Assembly (NCBI GenBank): GCA_036346375.1
Contig: CM070501.1
Location: forward strand, 32,756,539 to 32,820,538
Source of the DNA: Guadua angustifolia
Lineage: Eukaryota; Streptophyta; Magnoliopsida; Poales; Poaceae
Length of the DNA: 64,000 nt
Direction: 5' to 3'
A model generated the notes under the pieces. The model saw nothing but the letters and a program-made list of their open reading frames with translations, was not told the origin of the DNA and made no database searches. Below are positions 57,781-64,000 of this stretch, piece after piece. The first letter of the stretch is position 1. Each line of letters begins with the position of its first letter. Position numbers and translations under genes: made by a program.

Positions 57781-57796
57781 GAGAGCGATCTAAGAG

Positions 57797-58765
57797 ATGT
57801 CCACCACGAGCGACAACTCCACTCCAGCCATGAATCCCACCGTTGGACTTCTTCCCACTCCGGCGTTCAACAATCTCGTCACTGTCAAGCTAACCGATGA
57901 GAACTACCTCCTTTGGAAGGCACAACTTCTTCCATATTTCCGTAGCCAACAGCTGATGGGCTACATCGACGGCTCCATCGTCACATCGGAGGCAACGATC
58001 ACGCAGACCACGTCGGTAGGAGAAGCTCAGGTCACCAACTCTGCATATGTGCAGTGGATGCAGCAAGATCAAACTGTCTTGAGTACACTTTTGTCCTCTC
58101 TATCCCCTGAAGTTCTTGCTCACGTTGTCAATTTTACCACTATTCATGATGTTTGGGATGCCCTAGAACACATGTTCTCCTCTCACTCCCGCGCTAATGT
58201 CATGCAAACTAGGATGCAATTAGCTACCTCACAAAAGAAAGATCTCACTGCCTCTGCATATTTTCACAAAGTCAAGGGCCTAGCAGATAGTCTAGTTGCT
58301 GCAGGTCACCCTCTTCGCCCTAATGAGGTTATCTCCTATATGTTGGCTGGGTTAGCTTCTGATTATGATCCATTCGTGACATCTATCACAACCCGGGCTG
58401 AGCCTATGAGCCTCAGCGATTTGTACTCACACCTTCTGAGCTATGAGATGAGGCAGGATCGCCACAACTCCAGTCCCTCTGTCAACATAATGTCGAGGGG
58501 CAATCGAGGTGGGCGTAGCCGTGGGCGTGGCCACGACAGACAAGGCTCTCCACCACCTATGCAACAGTCATCTGGATGAGGCATGTAATTCTCTGGACAT
58601 GGCAATGGCAGAGGCACATTGAGCGGCAACGGTGGTCGTCCAGTTTGCCAGATCTGTGGGAAACTTGGTCACGTGGCCCTAAGGTGTTATAATCGCTTCA
58701 ACCATTCTTATCAGGCTGAGGAAGGCAAGGTAGTTGCTGCTACTGAAAGTTCAAGCTCCATTAAG
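57797..58765 (+). pseudogene. Copia gag with zinc knuckle, two internal stops
   Basis: Encoded the capsid/nucleocapsid of the particle that packages element RNA. From ATG 57797, 260 codons are open: MSTTSDNSTPAMNPTVG, then LTDENYLLWKAQLLPYFRSQ (UBN2/retrotran_gag fold), VWDALEHMFSSHSRANVMQT, and a Gly/Arg-rich tail. TGA at 58577 and TAA at 58586 interrupt the same frame. The frame then continues into the zinc knuckle CQICGKLGHVALRC (58652-58693), a CX2CX4HX4C motif that binds RNA. All four ligands are intact. The frame is lost at the insertion near 58760. Confidence 0.9.
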
Positions 58766-61700
58766 TTGGTTTTGGTGTTAATGACAAATCTAATATTGAG
58801 ACTAACTCTTTTGATAATCATAATATTGATGAGTCTCAATTGTTAATTAATGATAAATCTTTTTATGAGACTAACTATTTTGTTGAGTTCAACTCTTATT
58901 AGTCTCATTTAGATGAAAAAGCTGAAAATATCAAAGGTATGCATTTGAATACATATTGTTATATCTTATTGCATTCCTTGAATATAATTTTCATAATCAT
59001 ATTGATAAATCTAAATATGAGACTAACTCTTTTATTAAATATATCATTGATTAGTCTCATCTCATTGAAAAATGAAAAACCCCAGGTATGCACTCGTATT
59101 CATTTTATGATATCTTAATGCATATTTTGGATTCATGTTAAATGATGAACTCTACCAATATTTAGACCTCAATATGTGCATAATGTTTTCAATTCCATAT
59201 ATACATGAATGCACACATTTAGAGGGAGTTCATACTTTACCTTGATGTTTCAATAGTATTGTTCTAATTCATCCTTCTACATCAAGGATCATTATTTTGA
59301 AACAATCCTTTGAGTATATTTAACTTGTGTAATTGTAATACACTCATGTTAATATAGGATAAACTCAAATGCTATCTAATATTGAGTATGTGCATATTGA
59401 TTCCAGGTTCAATTATTTATATGCATATATTTAATGGAGTTTATTCTATTATTGATGGTATTAAGAGTATTGATCCATTCCACCACTCCAAATAATTTGG
59501 ATCATTACTTAGTAACCATCAAAATAAGTATATGAAACTTGCGTAGTTAATATATACTCAAAATTGAGTTCGGTTGTCTTTCAATCAATCGAAGAACGTT
59601 TCATCATGTGTTGATGGTGTCTCTTTGTTGATTAAGGACAAACGGAAAGTTCTTGAGTATAATGAAGCATTAGTTGCATCAAAGTACTTAAAACATCTTT
59701 TAATCATTTAAATTGATTTGGGTTGTGCTCAATCGATCTTAGAGGCATCCATTATGTTAATGGAGTGCAAGTGATGATTGAGGCAACTGTGTTTGTTGGA
59801 CTAACGATCTTCTATGAGTTGTGAAGTAGGTTGAGTCCAAGACAATAAAGAATCAGGAACGAGAAGTCATCATGTGTTGATGAGCTTCAAGAAGAGATCC
59901 CGAAGTGAAGAGAAGGTTCATTATGTGTTGAAGAACAAGAAGAAGAATATTTGATCTTAGAGAGAAGATGATTGAAAATCATAAGAGCTCCAAGTGGATC
60001 GCTAGAGGCAAATGTATAATTAGCTAGGTTTAAGGATGTGTTCTTAGTCTTTTTACTGGTCTCAGTGTTTGGTTGGAAGATCGGATTGCTTGTTAGGTGC
60101 CGTACTATTAAGAGGGGTTGAGTCTTTTAGCTTGAGCTTCATCATGTGTTGATGAACTCAATCCGGTTCACTCTAGCTCATTTTGTTTGGTTTTTGCATG
60201 AGCTAAGCATTTGCATGCGTTGCAAATAAGGGAGCTCATACTCGATTCTTATTGAATCTTAATCGATTTGGTTTTTATATGGAGCTAAGTTTTGCATATG
60301 TTGCAAAAGGTGGGAGCTCATGCATCGGTGTTTTAGCTTGTGACTTGATCATGTGTTGATTATCACAAAGGTTAAGTAAAGTTATGCTTTGTGTTTGCAA
60401 AATGTGTTTTTGCAAAATGTTGACTTGTTATTTATAAATGTGGTTTGCAAATAAACTAGAGGTTATGGGTTTCAATCCTAAAGCATGTGTTGGCATTTGC
60501 AAATGTGTTTTGCAAAGTATCGGGATCATGTGTTGATCCTTACATGGCTAAAGGATTGATCTTATAGCTTTTCGGATTATTTGCAAATGTGTTTTGCAAA
60601 ATTATTTGTGTTCATTTGATTTTAGAGCATGTGATTAGAATTTGCAAATATGTTTTGCAAGAATTGTTTTGATCATGAGTTGATCATCACATGGCTCAAG
60701 ATTTGACCTTATTGACTCTTTCTAGCTTGTAGTCATGCCCTTCATCAAGTCTATGTGAGGGATTTCAAAAAATCAGATTTTAGACTTGAATGACTACATT
60801 AGAGTTTAGTTTTAGTGATATTTAAAAATATCTATGGTTGCTTAAATATTGAAAATGGGTGGAAATTGTAGCCCTTGTGATAAGCTTCGCATAGAATCAA
60901 AGATCACCTAAATCGGAGTTCGGAGTAAAAAATTATGAGTGTTTTAGTGGCTGTAGCAGCGGTAGTACCGCACAAACGGCACTATCGCCTGTAGGGGCCG
61001 GTAGTGCCGCCCAAGTCGGCACCACTGCTCATTTTTGCGGTAGTTATTTGTCAGAGGAGGTTCTTTTGATTTTTAGGCCGGTACTACCGCTCCCCATGGT
61101 CGGTAGTGCCGGGGGTACTGTAGTAACGGCTAGTTTCAGCACTTTTAATGTCCGTTTTGCCCCCCAACGGCTAGTTTTCTTTGTGAGGCTATAAAAGGAG
61201 GTCTTGGGGAGGCATTTGCTGGTTGATTGAGCATTTTTGAGTGTTGAAACTCTCATTTGTATATTGGCTCTTGTGTGAGTATTTGGGAGGGGGTTTGCAT
61301 GTGTTGCATTCCTGCAATTTGATTTTGAGCTAAGAGTGAGACTAATTGCATGTGTTGCAATTAGGAGTGGATTGAGAGCCTCTTGTGCATGTGTTGCACT
61401 TGAGGGAGCCATTGTGCATGTGTTGCACTTGATGATCACTGGAATACATGTGTTGCACTAGGTGAAGTTCAAGCGGGAAGGCTTGGCTTGTTACTCTTGG
61501 TGTTTGCCGACACCTAGACGGCGTGGAGGCGTCGTGCACGGTGAGCTTCTTGACGGAGGTTGTGAGAAGCCCCGGCAAGTTGTAAAGGTCGGTGCTCGCC
61601 TACCCGGGGCGGGAAAGAGCAACCACTAGTGAAATCGAGGCGAGTGCTCAATTCGTGGAGCCGGTCCAAAGTGGTTTGGGCTAGCCTCAACATGGATTAG

Positions 61701-62038
61701 GGGAGACCGGCAAGTCTCTAAACACCACGGTAAAACATCGGTGTGTCTTTTTGTGTTTGCTTCAATTCTCTATTTATATTGTTGCAATTACATTCGTAGA
61801 ATTAAATTGTTTGATTGTCTTTATTCTTACATATTCATGTTAGAGACATGATCAGCTAGTATACTTAGTGAGCCTAGTTGATTTAAGCTTAATTGTCAAA
61901 ACCTTAGTTTATCGCTTCCGTATCTACTATCATTTAGGTTTTGACATAAGGGTACTTAGGCAAGATTTTAACTATTTGTAGAAGAAATTTTTATAGTCGC
62001 CTATTCACCTCCCTCTAGTCGGCATCCTCGATCTTACA
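58760..62038 (+). mobile_element. 3.3-kb LTR-like insertion in the copia element
   Basis: The copia reading (ATESSSS on the left, ATINASASYDVDPNWYV on the right) is interrupted exactly between these points. The insert starts with GGTTTTGGTGTTAATGACAA and ends CGCCTATTCACCTCCCTCTA then GTCGG...TTACA, a terminus I associate with plant LTRs. It has no coding sequence. Inside, ATCATGTGTTGAT and variants occur at least seven times (59602-60680), and GCATGTGTTGCA occurs five times (61290-61460). Near 60960-61130 there is a set of GGTAGTACCGC / GGTAGTGCCG repeats. A solo LTR of unusual length is the best guess. A TSD could not be confirmed: AGCTC and AGCTA at the edges differ by one base. Confidence 0.55.
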
Positions 62039-64000
62039 GCTACTATCAATGCATCTGCATCCTATGATGTGGATCCAAACTGGTATGTTGATTCCAGCGC
62101 TACAAACCACATCACCAACGAGCTTGAGAAGTTGAGTCTGAAGGAAAGGTACATCGGCAATGATCAAGTTCACACTGGAACATGTATTGGTATGATAATC
62201 TCTCACATTGGTCAATCTTTACTGAAAACCGGCAATCAACCTCTGCATCTTAGAAATGTTCTTCATATACCCGCTACTACTTGCAACCTCATATCAGTTC
62301 AAAAACTTGCTTCAGATAATGGTGTATATTTTGAATTTCATCCTACTTCCTTATCAAGGATCAGGCCATGAATGCTCCTCTTCTTAGAGGACAGTGCACC
62401 GGAGGTCTCTACAAGATTCCCTTCAAACCTTCCAAGCATGCTTTTCACAGCTCCAGATCTACATTGTCCGAGTGGCATCAGTGTCTTGGACACCCTTCTT
62501 TTCCAGTCACCCGACATGTTCTTGCACACAATAATTTTCCATTCAATAGTCCAGTTGATACTGTAGTGTGTGTGCTTGCCAACAAGGGAAGAGCCATCAA
62601 CTTCCTTTTCCTGTCTCCAGCAACACATCCTCTGCTCCTCTTCAGCTAGTTGTGTCAGATGTCTGAGGTCCTGCTAGAACATCTGTTAATGGCAATAAAT
62701 TTTATGTGAGCTTTGTTGATCATTTTAGTATATTCACTTGGTTGTTTCCTTTGAAAAACAAAGTTGATGTAATAAAGATCTTTGTTCATTTCCCGTCACA
62801 GGTTGAGCGTCTCTTAAACCACAAAATTGTCTGTGTATAGAGTGATGGAGGGGGTGAGTATAAGAAATTAAGTTCCTATCTTGCTTAGTTAGGGATCACA
62901 CATCGCTTTTCTTGTCCTCACACACATTAGCAGAATGGTGCAATCGAACGAAAACATCGCCATATAGTTGAAATGGGTCTTACACTTCTAGCCCAAGCTT
63001 CTGTTCCTCTGCGTTTTTGGGATGATGCTTTTCAGACTACGTGCTTCCTCATCAATCGTCTACCAAGTAGGGTAATCAATCAATAGACTCCTATAGAACA
63101 TCTTTTAGGAGCAAAACCCGATTATTCACTTCTTAAGACATTTGGCTGTGCTTGTTGGCCACACTTATGAGTCTATAATTCTCATAAGCTTGATTTCCGT
63201 TCAAAGAAATGTGTGTTCATTGGCTACTCCCCTTCTCACAAAGGATACAAGTGTTTTTATATACCAACTGGTCATGTGTACATATCTCGAGATGTAATCT
63301 TTGATGAGAAACAATTCCCTTTCCGATCCACTCAATCCAATCCTAGCAAAACCCTGTTGCCAGCTTCTCAGTCTGACCATGTGCAGTATTTTATCAACCC
63401 TGTTGTCTCTTCTACTAGATATGATCATGCAGGTGCTTCACCAAACCAAACTAATCAGCATTCATCTGATCAAGCCGGCACTTCTTCAGCAGTTCAAGAT
63501 GAGCCAATACTTGACAAGCCTAATACTTCAGAAGCTCATGCTGAACCTGGCTATGCAAAATTTTCAGTACAACTCAATGATACAACAGCTACTGGTGACT
63601 CTAGTGACAGCAACATCTCTCGGTTTGTTATACAGCCTACATCAATGCAACATCAAATGCAAACAAGATCAAAGTCTAACATTCAGAAGCCCAAACAACT
63701 CACTGATGGCACTGTCTTTTACAATCCTCACCGCCGTGCTCTGCTCAGTACAACGTCCTCAGCGGTTTCTCCACCAAAAGATCACTCTGAAGCTCTCTCT
63801 ACTCCTCATTGGAAGGCATCTATGGATGAAGAATATAAAGCTTTGCTGGACAATCACACCTGGACATTGGTCCCTCCTCCATTAGGGAAGAATGTTATTG
63901 ACTGCAAGTGGGTTTTCAAGCTCAAAACAAAGGCAGATGGAACTATTGATAGGCACAAAGCCAGATTGGTTGCAAAGGGCTTCAAGCAAAGGTATGGGTT
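62039..64000 (+). pseudogene. Copia pol: protease, integrase, start of reverse transcriptase (broken)
   Basis: The protease block WYVDSSATNHIT is at 62078-62113. The usual active site D-S/T-G-A reads D-S-S-A, so the glycine is lost. The pre-integrase zone has GGLYKIPF and WHQCLGHPSF, with the zinc-binding His residues kept, but the following CxxC reads CVLA. The integrase core is traceable across frames: FVDHFSIFTWLFPLKNK near 62715, SDGGGEYKKLSSYL near 62840 after an in-frame TAG, NGAIERKHRHIVEMG near 62935, and GCACWPH then CVFIGYSPSHKGYKC at 63140-63250. The reverse transcriptase (RVT_2) begins WKASMDEEYKALLDNHTWTL at 63810 and runs open through CKWVFKLKTKADGTIDRHKA to the window edge. Stops and shifts between blocks make it inactive. 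Confidence 0.9.

Larger units (their letters stand above)
57529..64000 (+). mobile_element. Ty1-copia retrotransposon, degenerate, 3' part outside the window
   Basis: Order of parts on the plus strand: 5' LTR candidate, primer-binding site, gag with zinc knuckle, protease, pre-integrase/integrase, then the start of reverse transcriptase. This integrase-before-RT order defines Ty1-copia. In-frame stops occur in gag and integrase, and a 3.3-kb insertion separates gag from protease. The element runs off the right edge, so its 3' LTR and TSD cannot be checked. Confidence 0.92.

Overview
This window is nuclear DNA of a grass (Poaceae), probably a panicoid. The only gene I regard as intact is a GC-rich, intronless RAV-type transcription factor (37814-38962). 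Its AP2 domain, B3 domain and C-terminal RLFGVDL motif closely match the rice RAV protein encoded at Os01g0693400, as I recall that family. Nearly everything else is transposable-element DNA of typical grass types: CACTA, hAT, PIF/Harbinger (Tourist) and Stowaway elements, L1-type LINEs and Ty1-copia. I cannot name the species.

Layout. 1-24249 is AT-rich intergenic DNA with no intact gene. It holds a CACTA-like end, several MITEs with readable target-site duplications (TSDs), two diverged copies of an unclassified repeat (4930-5690 and 11150-11545), a higher-order tandem array (11552-12300), a 332-bp foldback element, and a broken fragment of a CCCH zinc-finger/ankyrin gene (17110-17372). 24250-36018 is one complete 11.77-kb CACTA transposon with matching termini and an ATT TSD on both sides. 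It carries a decayed TNP2-type transposase and a second decayed gene with a Ulp1-like (C48) protease end. 36022-45750 is the RAV gene and its surroundings. 45750-47560 is a 5'-truncated LINE. 51080-55448 is a Tourist-like MITE with a 4.06-kb LINE inserted in it, both with TSDs. 57529-64000 is a degenerate copia element, itself interrupted by a 3.3-kb LTR-like insertion and cut off by the window end.

Most interesting signal. Both genes of the CACTA element are preceded by a copy of the same ~345-bp module (25186-25531 and 31021-31369), 5.8 kb apart. Each copy folds into a short hairpin, a second short hairpin, and a long nested stem of about 210 nt. At two positions the copies differ by paired substitutions that keep the stem (A-T in one, G-C in the other), which suggests the fold itself is maintained. 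A second array of inverted terminal-type repeats (29489-29790) lies before the second gene. The element therefore looks like two transcription units, each with its own repeat array, leader exon and hairpin leader.

The transposase gene is visibly frameshifted. In the protease gene at least one intron still splices to rebuild the catalytic His motif. I found no CRISPR array, rRNA or convincing tRNA gene, and the one tRNA-like stretch (16068-16137) is degenerate.
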